The notes: generated by a model from the letters alone, not told the origin. 64,000 nt of DNA from Pseudomonas khorasanensis (GCF_014268505.2 NZ_JABWQP020000018.1:1-64000), one strand, 5' to 3'; positions 1 to 8,353 are shown, numbered from the stretch's first letter. A program made the numbers and translations.

Positions 1-27
1 AAAGCGTCAGCCCGGCCAGCGCATGGC

Positions 28-792
28 TCAGCCCATCAACCCCCGCATCGCCAAAAACAGCAGCGAAGGCCCAAGCAGACACCCAAGCGCTGTATAGAAC
101 GCCGCCGTCAGGCACCCATAAGGCACGAGTTTCGGGTCCGTCGCCGCCAGCCCGCCGGCCACACCGCTGGAGGTTCCCATCAAGCCACCGAAAATCACCG
201 CGCTGCGCGGATTGTTCAGGCCGATCATGGGTGCCACGAACGGCGTCATCACCATCACCAGAATTGCCTTGATCAAGCCCGCCGCAATCGACAGCGCCAT
301 GACTTCGGAACTGGCGCCAATCGCCGCGCCGGTCACCGGGCCGACGATGTAAGTCACGGCGCCTGCGCCAATGGTGGTCAGGCTGACCGCATCGGTGTAA
401 CCGAACGCCATCGCCACGCCGACGCCGGCCACGAACGAGGTGCCTACGCCGACAAACAACGCCAGCACACCGACAAATCCGGCGCGCTTGAGCTCATCGA
501 CACTGACCCCGAACGCTGTGGCGACAATCGCAAAATCTCGCAGCATCGCACCGCCCAGCAGACCGATGCCGGACAGCAGCGGAATATCCACCACTCCCTT
601 CTGCCCGCCGGTCAGCGCACCGCCGACATACGACAGCACCAGCCCGAGCAGAATGGCGATCGCCGAACCGTGCAAACGGCCCTTGGTGAAGGTGTTGGAC
701 ATCCAGTAGGACACCCACATGGTCAGGCCGACAATCAAAAAGCCGCTGATCAACCCGTAGCCGGTGATCACTTTCATCATCGATTCGTACAT
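28..792 (-). CDS. madM: Malonate transporter subunit MadM
   Basis: Large subunit of the two-component MadL/MadM malonate uptake system of the inner membrane, which supplies substrate to the decarboxylase encoded upstream. The 254-residue product is almost entirely hydrophobic, with many membrane segments and Gly/Ala-rich helices, as in the family. I chose the ATG at 792 because an AGGGTGA Shine-Dalgarno-like stretch lies about 10 bases upstream. A GTG at 801 overlapping the madL stop is the alternative and would add three residues. It is the last gene of the mdc-mad operon. No mdcR or mdcF gene is visible before the left window edge. Confidence 0.93.
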   Translation of the reverse strand: MYESMMKVITGYGLISGFLIVGLTMWVSYWMSNTFTKGRLHGSAIAILLGLVLSYVGGALTGGQKGVVDIPLLSGIGLLGGAMLRDFAIVATAFGVSVDELKRAGFVGVLALFVGVGTSFVAGVGVAMAFGYTDAVSLTTIGAGAVTYIVGPVTGAAIGASSEVMALSIAAGLIKAILVMVMTPFVAPMIGLNNPRSAVIFGGLMGTSSGVAGGLAATDPKLVPYGCLTAAFYTALGCLLGPSLLFLAMRGLMG

Positions 793-797
793 GGCGA

Positions 798-1190
798 TCA
801 CCCTGCGGTCTTGGCTGGGGCGATCGGGGTCTGCTCCTTGTTGCCCATGCGCGTCAGCACCGGCACCAGGGCAAAGGCGATCGCTACGGCAAGGGTGCCG
901 GCAAGGATCGCCATGGGCCCACCCTTCAGTGCACCGTATACGTTTTGCTGCGCCGCCATGGCCACGACGATAGGAATGTAGATCGCGCTCCAGAACTCGA
1001 CGCCCTGCTCGGTCTTGCCCTTGAGCCAGCCGCTTTTGTTCAGGTAACTGCCCAGGCCGATCAACAGCAGCATCGCAATGCCGACGCCGCCGACATTGGC
1101 CGGCACGCCGATCAGCTTGCCGAGCAATTCACCGACCCAGATACCCACCAGCGTACAAAAGGCGAGAAACGCCACACCGTAAATAATCAT
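798..1190 (-). CDS. madL: Malonate transporter subunit MadL
   Basis: Small membrane subunit of the MadLM malonate transporter. The 130-residue protein starts MIIYGVAFLAF and has about four hydrophobic segments, with a short basic loop around the KSGWLKGKTEQG stretch. The open frame extends about 42 codons upstream, but that part is low-complexity shadow sequence running into the mdcH 3' end, so the ATG at 1190 is preferred. It lies 67 bases after mdcH and its stop overlaps or abuts the madM start. MadL needs MadM for transport, so the two are expected to be translated together. Confidence 0.92.
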   Translation of the reverse strand: MIIYGVAFLAFCTLVGIWVGELLGKLIGVPANVGGVGIAMLLLIGLGSYLNKSGWLKGKTEQGVEFWSAIYIPIVVAMAAQQNVYGALKGGPMAILAGTLAVAIAFALVPVLTRMGNKEQTPIAPAKTAG

Positions 1191-1257
1191 TGTTGTAGTC
1201 CTCAAAGTGCATCGTCGAATGTTGTTTTTGTTGTTCGAAGCTTGAGTCGCGGCGGTT

Positions 1258-2178
1258 TTAGAGTTGGCGGCCACCCTCCTCACGCAACAGCGCCTGCAAG
1301 GTGTCGAGGCGGGCACTGTCGAAGGCAGTAACGGTGCCCTGTTCGAACACCCGGCGCGCCAGCCCGGTCAGCACCGCACCGGGCGGCAGTTCGATGTGTA
1401 AACGCACGCCGCGCTCGTAGGCGCTTTGCACGGTGCCGCGCCAATCCACCACGCGGCACATGTTGAAGGCGAGGTCGTCGCGCAAGGCATCCGGCTTGAT
1501 CACCGGACGCGCACGGCTGCCGCTCAGGTAGGCGATCTGCGGGGTTCTCAGTTCGACCCTGGCGAAAGCGTCGGCGAGGAACTGCGCCGGTTTTTCCAGC
1601 AGCGGACAGTGCGACGGCACGCTGACCGCCAGACGTTTCGCCAGTCCGGCGCCACGACTGCGCGCCAGTTCGGCCACTGCTTGCATGGCCTCGTCGCTGC
1701 CCGCAATCACCACCTGATTGTCGGCGTTGATATTGGCCAGATAAACCGGTGTTTCCTCGCTGTGCACCTGGGCCAGCAGCGATTCGACTGTGGACAACTG
1801 CAAGCCGATGATCGCAGTCATGCCGTAGCCCTGTGGATAAGCCTGCTGCATCAACTCACCGCGCAGGCTCACCAGATGCAGTGCATCGCTGAAACTCAGG
1901 GACCCCGCCACCACCGCTGCCGGGTAAGCGCCGATGGACAGCCCGGCGACATAATCGGCGCGCAGTCCGTACGCCAGCAACTGCCGCGATGCCGCGACAC
2001 CGGCGATCAGCAGGCACAGCTGAACCGCCCTCGTCGTGCGCAAAGCCTCGCCGGAATCGAGCAGCAGAACGTCTTCGCCGAGCACATCGCCGGCCTCGGT
2101 CAGTGTCTCGGCAGGCAAACGCTGGAGCATGCCCGCTCGCTGCGCGCCCTGGCCGGGAAACACCAGCAGGCTGCTCAC
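1258..2178 (-). CDS. mdcH: Malonate decarboxylase epsilon subunit, malonyl-CoA:ACP transacylase
   Basis: Loads the first malonyl group onto the MdcC acyl carrier protein, priming the decarboxylase cycle. The protein has the acyltransferase fold signature: GQGAQ near the N-terminus (about residues 9-13) and a GLSIGAY nucleophile elbow with the active Ser near residue 81. The usual His of GHSxG is replaced by Leu, which I believe is common in MdcH. The frame continues upstream to an ATG at 2202, but a GTG at 2178 overlaps the mdcG stop as GTGA and has AGGAG upstream, so I use it (306 residues). FabD is the nearest relative; the operon position settles the role. Confidence 0.9.
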   Translation of the reverse strand: MSSLLVFPGQGAQRAGMLQRLPAETLTEAGDVLGEDVLLLDSGEALRTTRAVQLCLLIAGVAASRQLLAYGLRADYVAGLSIGAYPAAVVAGSLSFSDALHLVSLRGELMQQAYPQGYGMTAIIGLQLSTVESLLAQVHSEETPVYLANINADNQVVIAGSDEAMQAVAELARSRGAGLAKRLAVSVPSHCPLLEKPAQFLADAFARVELRTPQIAYLSGSRARPVIKPDALRDDLAFNMCRVVDWRGTVQSAYERGVRLHIELPPGAVLTGLARRVFEQGTVTAFDSARLDTLQALLREEGGRQL

Positions 2179-2792
2179 GCTGCCTGCTCCTGCGGGTTCC
2201 ATGGATCGGTCACCAGTTCAGCCTGTTGAGCATTTTTGAGCAGCACCCGCGCCGAACCACTGGCCCATTCGCGCAAGGCCACCGCACCGAATGGCGTCTG
2301 CAGTTGCATGTCGACCCGGCACACGGCCTGATCGAAAAGCGCGACCAGTTTGCGCGCCTGGTTTCGCGTCATCCGTTGCGGCGTACGCAAAATCAAATCG
2401 AGGTCGCTGCCCGCGTGCATGGCTTTGAACCCGCTGGCCAATTCGAACCCGGCACTGCCACTGACACCCCAGCCCCATCCACAGTCAGTGAGCATCGGCC
2501 TCAGCTGTTTCAGCGCGTGCATCGCTGGCAGATCACGGGGGCTGTCGACCTGACACAGCGCTTCGGGACTGACCCGTCGTTGAACCGAATCCATTGGCAT
2601 AAACGCCGCCAATCGCTGCTCACGCCAAACGCCGCGAACACCGACAGCAACGACACCTTCGTCGCACAAGGCTCGCCGTACCACCACCGGTTGCCCCGCC
2701 GCCAGCGACTCGACCGCCCACGCCGGCGCATCCGCCGGCAAGTGCGCAGGCGCCATGCCCCACAACAAGTCATGAGCCAGCGGGCTGTTCAC
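2175..2792 (-). CDS. mdcG: Phosphoribosyl-dephospho-CoA transferase MdcG (holo-ACP synthase)
   Basis: Attaches the 2'-(5''-phosphoribosyl)-3'-dephospho-CoA prosthetic group, made by MdcB, to the serine of MdcC. About 205 residues with a nucleotidyltransferase-like acidic motif GSDLDL in the C-terminal half, consistent with an AMP-transferring active site. The start is one of two consecutive GTG codons at 2795 and 2792. The second overlaps the mdcE stop as GTGA and is better spaced from a GAGG upstream. The 3' end overlaps mdcH by four bases, so the genes are translationally coupled. Confidence 0.88.
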   Translation of the reverse strand: MNSPLAHDLLWGMAPAHLPADAPAWAVESLAAGQPVVVRRALCDEGVVAVGVRGVWREQRLAAFMPMDSVQRRVSPEALCQVDSPRDLPAMHALKQLRPMLTDCGWGWGVSGSAGFELASGFKAMHAGSDLDLILRTPQRMTRNQARKLVALFDQAVCRVDMQLQTPFGAVALREWASGSARVLLKNAQQAELVTDPWNPQEQAA

Positions 2793-3574
2793 CACTGCGC
2801 CCTCAGCAGTTCGCGGACGCGGCTGGAAGCGGCACGATTGCTCGCGCCGAGGCGCCCCTTCAAATCACTCCCGGTGACATCGTTGATCGCTTGCTTCAGG
2901 CACTCGGTCACCCGCGCCAGATCTTCTGTGGTCGGTTGTTCGATCTGCTGCACCGACAGGGTTTCCCAGAGCAAACCGAGGCTGGCATAGCTGTCGATGT
3001 CATACGCCATCGGCGGCACGCTGGCGGCCAGCGCTTCCAGTTCTTCCACACTGCGCAAGGTCACCCGCGCCGCCGAAGCCTTGCCCATCGCATGCACCAT
3101 TACGCCAGGATCACGCAGCGCAATGATGCGATTGGCCTGATAACCGTGGGCCAGAAACGCACCCGACATGGCCTTGCCCACCAGCAGCGCAATCACCGGA
3201 TGGCCGGCCAGCCGCGCGCGGGCATAACTGTCCGCCGCACCAGCCAGCGCCTGATGGATGCCGAGGGCTTCTTCGCGTCGGCCATAAGCCTGGCTCGGGA
3301 CATCGACGATGGCGATGATCGGACGCTTTTGCGCATTCTCCCGGTCGGCGTTGATTGCGTCGTCCACTGCCTTGGCAAGACCCCAACCTTCGAGCAAACC
3401 GACTTCGCCGTTACGCGCACGGGGGAAACGGTTGTCCGGGTCCGCGACCACGGCGATGAAACGCCCGAGGTCAGCGTCGGCCACTCTCAGCGAGGGCGGC
3501 AAACCATCTACCGCTTTCGCACCCATGCTCAAGGCGTTGAACCAGTTCAAACCGCGCAGTGAATAACCGCTCAT
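2789..3574 (-). CDS. mdcE: Malonate decarboxylase gamma subunit (carboxyltransferase-like)
   Basis: Together with MdcD forms the malonyl-S-ACP decarboxylase, a pair related to the two halves of acetyl-CoA carboxyltransferase. The product is 261 residues, beginning MSGYSLRGLNWFN, with a crotonase-type fold suggested by IIAIVDVPSQAYGRREE and a Gly-rich GKAMSGAFLAHGY segment that resembles an oxyanion-hole region. The longer open frame to 3661 runs into mdcD and is rejected, because the ATG at 3574 overlaps the mdcD stop by four bases. No biotin carrier gene is nearby, so this is the soluble biotin-independent system. Confidence 0.92.
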   Translation of the reverse strand: MSGYSLRGLNWFNALSMGAKAVDGLPPSLRVADADLGRFIAVVADPDNRFPRARNGEVGLLEGWGLAKAVDDAINADRENAQKRPIIAIVDVPSQAYGRREEALGIHQALAGAADSYARARLAGHPVIALLVGKAMSGAFLAHGYQANRIIALRDPGVMVHAMGKASAARVTLRSVEELEALAASVPPMAYDIDSYASLGLLWETLSVQQIEQPTTEDLARVTECLKQAINDVTGSDLKGRLGASNRAASSRVRELLRAQW

Positions 3575-4422
3575 GAGCGCTCTCCTTGATACAGACCGCG
3601 AACCACCGAAGGCTCGATTTGCGCCTGGGTGTCGAGGCTGGCGAGACGCTGCAGGAACCACTCGGCACGCTGGCTGCGCGGTTGCACCGGCAGGCCCTGC
3701 TGAAGCAATTCGCCGACCTGCTGACGAATCTTCGCCACGTCATCGCCGACGTAGCGATCCACCAAGCCACTGGCGAAACGTTGCTCGCCGCCGGTCAGGC
3801 TCCAGATGAAGGGCCGGTCGCGGGAGTCGTATTCTTCGATCCCGGCTTCCTGCTCGATCACTTGCGGGCCGTTCAGGCCGAGGCGTGCTTCCTGAGTCAC
3901 CAGCAAATAGCTGCACAGCGCAGCGGCAATCGACATCCCGCCGAAGCAACCGACGCTGCCCGCGACCACGCCGACTACCGGCTGGTACCGCTGCAGATCG
4001 ACAATTGCCGCGTGAATATCGGCAATCGCCGCGAGGCCGAGATTGGCTTCCTGCAAACGCACGCCACCGGTTTCCAGCAGCAACACGGCGCACGTCGGGA
4101 TGCCGTTGCGGTTGTCTTCGGCGGCCAGTTCCAGCGCACCGGCAATCTTCGCCCCGCCGACTTCGCCAAGGCTGCCGCCCTGAAATGCGCCTTCAATCGC
4201 GGCGATCACCACCGGCAGTCCGTCGAGGAGGCCCTTGGCGATCACCACACCATCATCGGCTTGCGGCACCACGCCCTGGCGTTCGAGCCACGGCGACATC
4301 ACCCGTTGAAACGGATCGAGCAATTCGCGGAAGGTCCCGGCATCGAGCAAGGCCTTCGCCCGTTGCCGCGCGCCGAGTTCGACGAAGCTGTGCTTGTTGA
4401 GCAGCGCTGCGCTGTCAGTCAT
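3571..4422 (-). CDS. mdcD: Malonate decarboxylase beta subunit (carboxyltransferase-like)
   Basis: Partner of MdcE in the decarboxylation half-reaction that converts malonyl-S-ACP to acetyl-S-ACP plus CO2. The product is 283 residues, starting MTDSAALLNKHSFVELGARQRA. The Gly-rich segment VVGVVAGSVGCFGGMSIAAA resembles the acyl-binding region of acetyl-CoA carboxylase beta subunits, but there is no Cys4 zinc finger at the N-terminus. The start at 4422 overlaps the mdcC 3' end by eight bases. The open frame continues to 4587, but that part is only a shadow of mdcC. Confidence 0.92.
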   Translation of the reverse strand: MTDSAALLNKHSFVELGARQRAKALLDAGTFRELLDPFQRVMSPWLERQGVVPQADDGVVIAKGLLDGLPVVIAAIEGAFQGGSLGEVGGAKIAGALELAAEDNRNGIPTCAVLLLETGGVRLQEANLGLAAIADIHAAIVDLQRYQPVVGVVAGSVGCFGGMSIAAALCSYLLVTQEARLGLNGPQVIEQEAGIEEYDSRDRPFIWSLTGGEQRFASGLVDRYVGDDVAKIRQQVGELLQQGLPVQPRSQRAEWFLQRLASLDTQAQIEPSVVRGLYQGERS

Positions 4423-4714
4423 GGCCAATCTCCTCGAAACCTTGTTCCAGACGCAGTCGCACCACCCCCGGCGTGGCGCCGAAATCATGAATATCGATGG
4501 CCATCGCCGGCGGCGTGGTGCCGTCGAACATTCGCGCAAACAGGTGCTGCCAACGTTGCTGCGCGCCGTTGACCGAGGTCTGCACATTGATCGTCAGCTT
4601 GCCGGTCAGGCCCGGCTCGATCAGCACTTCCAGATCACCCGAGCCGACACAACCGACCAACGCGCGTCCGCGTGGCGGCTGTCCGGCGGGGAATTCAAAC
4701 GATAGGGTTTCCAT
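4415..4714 (-). CDS. mdcC: Malonate decarboxylase acyl carrier protein (delta subunit)
   Basis: Carries acyl groups between the alpha subunit and the MdcD/MdcE decarboxylase on its modified dephospho-CoA-type prosthetic group. With the start at METLSFEF the protein has 99 residues and the serine in VGSGD is residue 25, which is the modified serine position in Klebsiella MdcC as I recall it; that agreement favours 4714 over the ATG three bases upstream. It abuts mdcB by TAATG-type coupling and overlaps mdcD. Confidence 0.92.
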   Translation of the reverse strand: METLSFEFPAGQPPRGRALVGCVGSGDLEVLIEPGLTGKLTINVQTSVNGAQQRWQHLFARMFDGTTPPAMAIDIHDFGATPGVVRLRLEQGFEEIGHD

Positions 4715-5574
4715 CAAAACGCTCCCTGAACAATGCCGTCGCGCTCGATGCGATCAAGCAGCAGCGTGGCGGCGAGCAAATCGGCGGCGCCGCCGGGCGA
4801 GGCATTCAATGCGATGAGTTGTTGATCGAGTTCGTGCAGGCGACGGCGACCGCTGAGGCTGGCGCTGCCGCCGGCATCGAGCACAGCTTGTGCGCCGGAT
4901 TGCATGGCGTGCAGGCCGGGTTCGCCGGCGCGGTAGAGCACGCAGGTGTCGGCCAGCTCGGTCATGATCGCGAGCAAGGCGTCGAGCCGGGCGTTCTGTT
5001 CGCCGTGGCCGTTTTGACGGCTGCGTTTGAGTTGCGGCAGGCCACGTTGCAGCACGGACGGGAAGCCCAGTTGCGCCTCTTCCCGGGCACCGCGTGCGCC
5101 GTAACGCTGGGCCACCTGCGCGCCGTGGCTTAACGGCTTTGGTGCGTAGCGGTCGTCCAGCAGTGCCAAACGTGCGGCACAAAGCGCGACAGTGGATTTC
5201 GGTTGCAGGGCTGCGGCCGTCACCAATAATCCCAGCGCCCAGATCGCGCCGCGATGTGTGTTGACGCCGTTCGTGGTGGTGAGCATGGCTTGCTCACCCT
5301 CGCGGCCGATCCGGCCGATCGCTTCGCGTAACGGTAAGCCGACTTCACCAGTGGTTTGTGCGGCCTCGGCCATCTCCTTGAACGCCGGCCACAACGCCAA
5401 CGCCGAAGCGTGCATCAGGCCCAGGTGCAAATCGGTGTGGGCGCCATTGCCACGACGGTCGACCAGCGCCGGTTTCGGCGACAGGTCCGCTTCGTCGATC
5501 AGCGCGTCCACGGCCAGATCCGCCAGGCGTTCGGCCAGAGACAGCGGTTTGGCGTGCAAGTTGATTGCGTGCAT
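4714..5574 (-). CDS. mdcB: Triphosphoribosyl-dephospho-CoA synthase
   Basis: Makes 2'-(5''-triphosphoribosyl)-3'-dephospho-CoA from ATP and dephospho-CoA, the precursor of the MdcC prosthetic group (CitG/MdcB family). The product is 286 residues, beginning MHAINLHAKPLSLAERLADLA. The family-typical segments VDRRGNGAHTDL, a GREGEQAML region and TNGVNTHRGAIWALGLL are all visible. The ATG at 5574 shares its first base with the mdcA stop codon (TAATG). The 16 residues that the open frame could add upstream lie inside mdcA and are excluded. Confidence 0.93.
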   Translation of the reverse strand: MHAINLHAKPLSLAERLADLAVDALIDEADLSPKPALVDRRGNGAHTDLHLGLMHASALALWPAFKEMAEAAQTTGEVGLPLREAIGRIGREGEQAMLTTTNGVNTHRGAIWALGLLVTAAALQPKSTVALCAARLALLDDRYAPKPLSHGAQVAQRYGARGAREEAQLGFPSVLQRGLPQLKRSRQNGHGEQNARLDALLAIMTELADTCVLYRAGEPGLHAMQSGAQAVLDAGGSASLSGRRRLHELDQQLIALNASPGGAADLLAATLLLDRIERDGIVQGAF

Positions 5575-7244
5575 TACCAGCTCCTGAATTTGGCGGGCGG
5601 GTTGTAGAGGCCGCCGGACCACTCGACCAGATCGGCCACGCTTTTCGCCGCGAGCAATTCACGGGTGGCGTCGGTGCGGCGAATGCCGAGGTCTTCGGGC
5701 AAGGCGATCAGGCCCTCGCGGCGCATGCGTTCGGTGTCTTTCGGGTTGTGGCGCAGGCCGATGGCGGTGACGCCCGCGACGGCAGCGATCATCGCCTGGC
5801 GCTCTTCCAGCGAGCGCGCCTTGTACAGGTAGGCGATGCCTTCTTCGGTGAGCAGGTGAGTGACGTCGTCGCCGTAGATCATGATCGGCGCCAGCGGCAT
5901 GCCGCTTTTCTTCGCCACCTCCACCGCGTCGAGGGTTTCGACGAAGGTCGGTTTGCCGCCCTCCTGGAATGTCTCGACCATTTGCACCACGAGTTTCTTG
6001 CCGCGTTCGAGCATCGGTTGCTGCGCGTCGTCGTGGCGCATGTCCAGCCACGCCGGGGTACCGTGTCGCCGGCCGCGCGGGTCGTGACCCATGTTCGGCG
6101 CGCCGCCGAAACCGGCGAGACGGCCCCGGGTCACGGTCGAGGAATGGCCATCGCCATCGACCTGCAATGTCGCGCCGATAAACAGATCCACCGCGTACTG
6201 CCCGGCCAATTGGCAGAACATGCGGTTGGAACGCAGCGAGCCGTCGCGACCGGTGAAGAACACGTCCGGGCGGGCGGCGATGTAGTTTTCCATGCCCAGT
6301 TCGGTGCCGAAGCAATGCACGCTCTCGACCCAGCCGCTTTCGATCGCCGGGATCAGCGTCGGGTGGGGGTTGAGCGTCCAGTTGCGGCAGATCTTGCCTT
6401 TCAGACCGAGGGATTCGCCGTAGGTGGGCAGGATCAGTTCGATGGCGGCGGTGTTGAAACCGATGCCGTGATTGAGCGACTGCACGTTGTGTTTTTCGTA
6501 GATGCCACGGATCGCCATCATCGCCATCAACACATGCACGGGCTTGATGTGCCGTGGGTCGCGGGTGAACAGCGGCTCGATGTAGAACGGCTTGTCGGCC
6601 ACCACGACGAAATCGACCCACGAGGCGGGAATGTCCACGCGAGGCAGTTCGCTGACGTCGTCGACCAGTTGGTTGACCTGGACGATGACGATGCCGTCGC
6701 TGAACGCGGCCGGTTCGATCAGCGCCGGGGTGTCTTCGGTACTGGGGCCGGTGTAGATGTTGCCGGCGCGGTCGGCCATGAACCCGGCCGAAAGGACGAC
6801 GTTGGGAATCAGGTCCACCACCAGCCGGGCGTAGAGTTCGATGTAGGTGTGAATCGCGCCGACTTCCAGCAAGCCGTCTTCGAGCAACTGGCTGATGCGC
6901 AGGCTCTGGGTGCCGGCGAAGGAGAAGTCGAGTTTGCGGGCGATGCCGCGTTCAAACAGGTCCAGATGCTCGGAGCGGCCGACGCTGGGCATGATCATGT
7001 GCAGGTCGTGGAGCTTGGCCGGGTCGGCCTTGGCCAGCGAACGGGAAAGGAAATCCGCCTGCTTCTGGTTGTTGCCCTCCAGCACCACGCGATCGCCGGG
7101 ATGAATCAGCGCTTCAAGCGCGGCGACGATCTTGTCGCTGGGCAACACCGCACCGTCTGCCAGCCCGCGCACCTTGTCGAGCCGGCGCCGCTTCTCATCG
7201 CGCCGCCGCGTCCAGCGCGAGTCGGGGGAAATTGTTGTTGTCAT
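5574..7244 (-). CDS. mdcA: Malonate decarboxylase alpha subunit (acetyl-S-ACP:malonate ACP transferase)
   Basis: Exchanges the acetyl group on MdcC for malonate, releasing acetate; it is related to citrate lyase alpha and CoA transferases. The 556-residue length is typical. Family segments include VLEGNNQKQADFLSRSL near residue 55 and GLKGKICRNWTLNPHP in the middle. A GTG at 7250 is an alternative start; I chose the ATG at 7244, which follows GTGGAGTG at suitable distance. First gene of a nine-gene operon with a predicted LysR-type operator and promoter immediately upstream. Confidence 0.95.
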   Translation of the reverse strand: MTTTISPDSRWTRRRDEKRRRLDKVRGLADGAVLPSDKIVAALEALIHPGDRVVLEGNNQKQADFLSRSLAKADPAKLHDLHMIMPSVGRSEHLDLFERGIARKLDFSFAGTQSLRISQLLEDGLLEVGAIHTYIELYARLVVDLIPNVVLSAGFMADRAGNIYTGPSTEDTPALIEPAAFSDGIVIVQVNQLVDDVSELPRVDIPASWVDFVVVADKPFYIEPLFTRDPRHIKPVHVLMAMMAIRGIYEKHNVQSLNHGIGFNTAAIELILPTYGESLGLKGKICRNWTLNPHPTLIPAIESGWVESVHCFGTELGMENYIAARPDVFFTGRDGSLRSNRMFCQLAGQYAVDLFIGATLQVDGDGHSSTVTRGRLAGFGGAPNMGHDPRGRRHGTPAWLDMRHDDAQQPMLERGKKLVVQMVETFQEGGKPTFVETLDAVEVAKKSGMPLAPIMIYGDDVTHLLTEEGIAYLYKARSLEERQAMIAAVAGVTAIGLRHNPKDTERMRREGLIALPEDLGIRRTDATRELLAAKSVADLVEWSGGLYNPPAKFRSW

Positions 7245-7276
7245 GCTCACTCCACGGGGTTCGCTGTCGTGGAGCC

Positions 7277-7305
7277 AAGTTAGGCGCGTGCGATGAGGGC
7301 ATCAA
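7277..7305 (-). promoter_or_regulatory. Predicted sigma70 promoter of the mdc operon
   Basis: Read on the minus strand, TTGATG (7305-7300) and TAACTT (7282-7277) are separated by exactly 17 bases. The -10 ends 33 bases before the mdcA ATG. The match to consensus is moderate, as expected for an activator-dependent promoter. Confidence 0.45.
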
Positions 7306-7324
7306 TCAAGCTGGATGGCGAATC

Positions 7325-7341
7325 ATTACGCTGAGAGTAAT
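7325..7341. promoter_or_regulatory. Candidate LysR-type (MdcR) operator
   Basis: ATTAC-N7-GTAAT is a perfect 17-base inverted repeat with the T-N11-A core of LysR-type boxes. It is centred about 30 bases upstream of the predicted -35 of mdcA. Malonate operons are commonly controlled by the LysR protein MdcR. No mdcR gene lies in the window, so the pairing is inference. Confidence 0.5.
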
Positions 7342-7350
7342 GGTCGCAAT

Positions 7351-7452
7351 CGCTTTCGCGAGCAGGCTCGCTCCCACATTGATCGTTCCCACGCTCCGCG
7401 TGGGAACGATCGAACGCATTCCAATTGTGGGAGCGAGCCTGCTCGCGAAGAG
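7351..7452. repeat. REP pair (REPIN) enclosing a second palindrome
   Basis: Two inverted copies of the REP core (TTCGCGAGCAGGCTCGCTCC and its complement) at 7351-7378 and 7426-7452. Between them, at 7381-7411, lies a separate perfect palindrome with arms GATCGTTCCCACGC. A close copy of that inner palindrome occurs at 62974-63005. Confidence 0.9.
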
Positions 7453-7475
7453 GTCAGTCGCCTCAGCGCATTTGC

Positions 7476-7841
7476 TCAGTCAGTGGGCACCATTTTGTCC
7501 AGCACCCGGTTCACCGCCATCTCCGCCACCATCACAATCTGCGCGATGCCCTGCAGGGTCTTGCGCTGCGAGCCTTCCACCGAGGTGGCGTGGTTGTGCA
7601 GCATCACCGTCGCTGAACCAAGGGTTTCACAGGCGTCGGCCAGCAGGGATTCGGTGTCGGCTTCGGGGTTGGCCATGTACAGCGTGTTTGGGGCGTAAGG
7701 CGGGGCCATGAAGTCAGCGCAGGGCGGGCCGAGGTAATGGTCGAGGGCGCGCTCGGCGGCTTCGTGGAATTTCTTTGAGTCGGGGGACTGATAAGGAGAT
7801 GCCGGGTCTGTGGCCGGCGGATTTGGCGTTACTTTGAACAT
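7476..7841 (-). CDS. DUF6124-family-like protein
   Basis: Function unknown. The 121-residue product begins MFKVTPNPPATDPASPY, the N-terminus I associate with the Pseudomonas-restricted DUF6124 (DUF3077-like) proteins. The rest is a predicted soluble helical domain with no signal peptide, membrane segment or catalytic motif that I can name. The 3' end runs into the preceding REP pair. The 5' side has an unusually long, hairpin-rich untranslated region (7842-8180) whose TTTAGTAGCC motifs recur. It is the only accessory gene between the malonate and pilus operons. The family assignment is from memory of the N-terminal signature. Confidence 0.75.
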   Translation of the reverse strand: MFKVTPNPPATDPASPYQSPDSKKFHEAAERALDHYLGPPCADFMAPPYAPNTLYMANPEADTESLLADACETLGSATVMLHNHATSVEGSQRKTLQGIAQIVMVAEMAVNRVLDKMVPTD

Positions 7842-8180
7842 AAGCTGTGTTCCCGTTGTTGAGCGCCAACCCCTTGGCTACTAAACGAAAGGGAGGCAGC
7901 TGTACGCAGGTTAGTAGACCGGGGAACTCAGCTTAAGCCGGCGCGCCGAAGCGCCCTGCGTACAACCACCATCAAGCTCAGATGCGGAACACCTGTGATG
8001 AATGCACGACCAGCTGAATTACCGCGGGCTACTAAACCCGATCACTGGGAATCAGTGACCCGATCCAAGTTACGCAGCATGCCTTGGGCGCACAAGCCGG
8101 CGGATTCTGGTGCATGCGTAGGCAGGGGCGCAAGGATTTGTAGGCTGGCGGGGCGTAACACTGGGTGTCTTTAAACACCG
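7842..8180 (-). promoter_or_regulatory. Structured 5' leader of the DUF6124-like gene
   Basis: This 512-base gene-free stretch (7842-8353) has no supported ORF. Its gene-proximal part is rich in pairing elements read on the minus strand. There is a 10-bp helix 7955-7964/7901-7910 (TGTACGCAGG with CCTGCGTACA) that encloses a GCGC-UUCG-GCGC tetraloop hairpin (7943-7954). A CGGG-loop-CCCG hairpin (8025-8040) shows TTTAGTAG in its loop, and a TCACTG hairpin lies at 8042-8058. TTTAGTAGCC occurs twice (near 8029 and 7878), and CTACTAA, its complement, lies inside the large helix (7911-7917). I take it as a candidate cis-acting or trans-acting RNA. Confidence 0.5.
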
Positions 8181-8250
8181 GTAAGGATTGGTGTTTATTG
8201 AGCTACAGGAATTGAGGATCTACCTGTGGGATTGTGGTGATGCGACTGGC

Positions 8251-8327
8251 GCTTTCGCGAGCAGGCTCGCTCCCACAGAGGTTGCCCGGTGTACACACCT
8301 GTGGGAGCGAGCCTGCTCGCGAAGAGG
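8251..8327. repeat. REP pair (REPIN)
   Basis: Inverted REP copies at 8251-8277 and 8299-8327, separated by a short spacer, downstream of chpC and upstream of the structured leader. Confidence 0.9.
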
Positions 8328-8353
8328 CCATCCAAAACAGCGAAAACCTTGGA

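Noticed and set aside
5565..7283. 572-codon open frame on the plus strand
   Set aside because: Antisense of mdcA; mdcA has clear family sequence and operon context.
7351..7452. CRISPR-like array of the recurrent REP sequence
   Set aside because: Copies are inverted pairs scattered through the window, not direct repeats with unique spacers.
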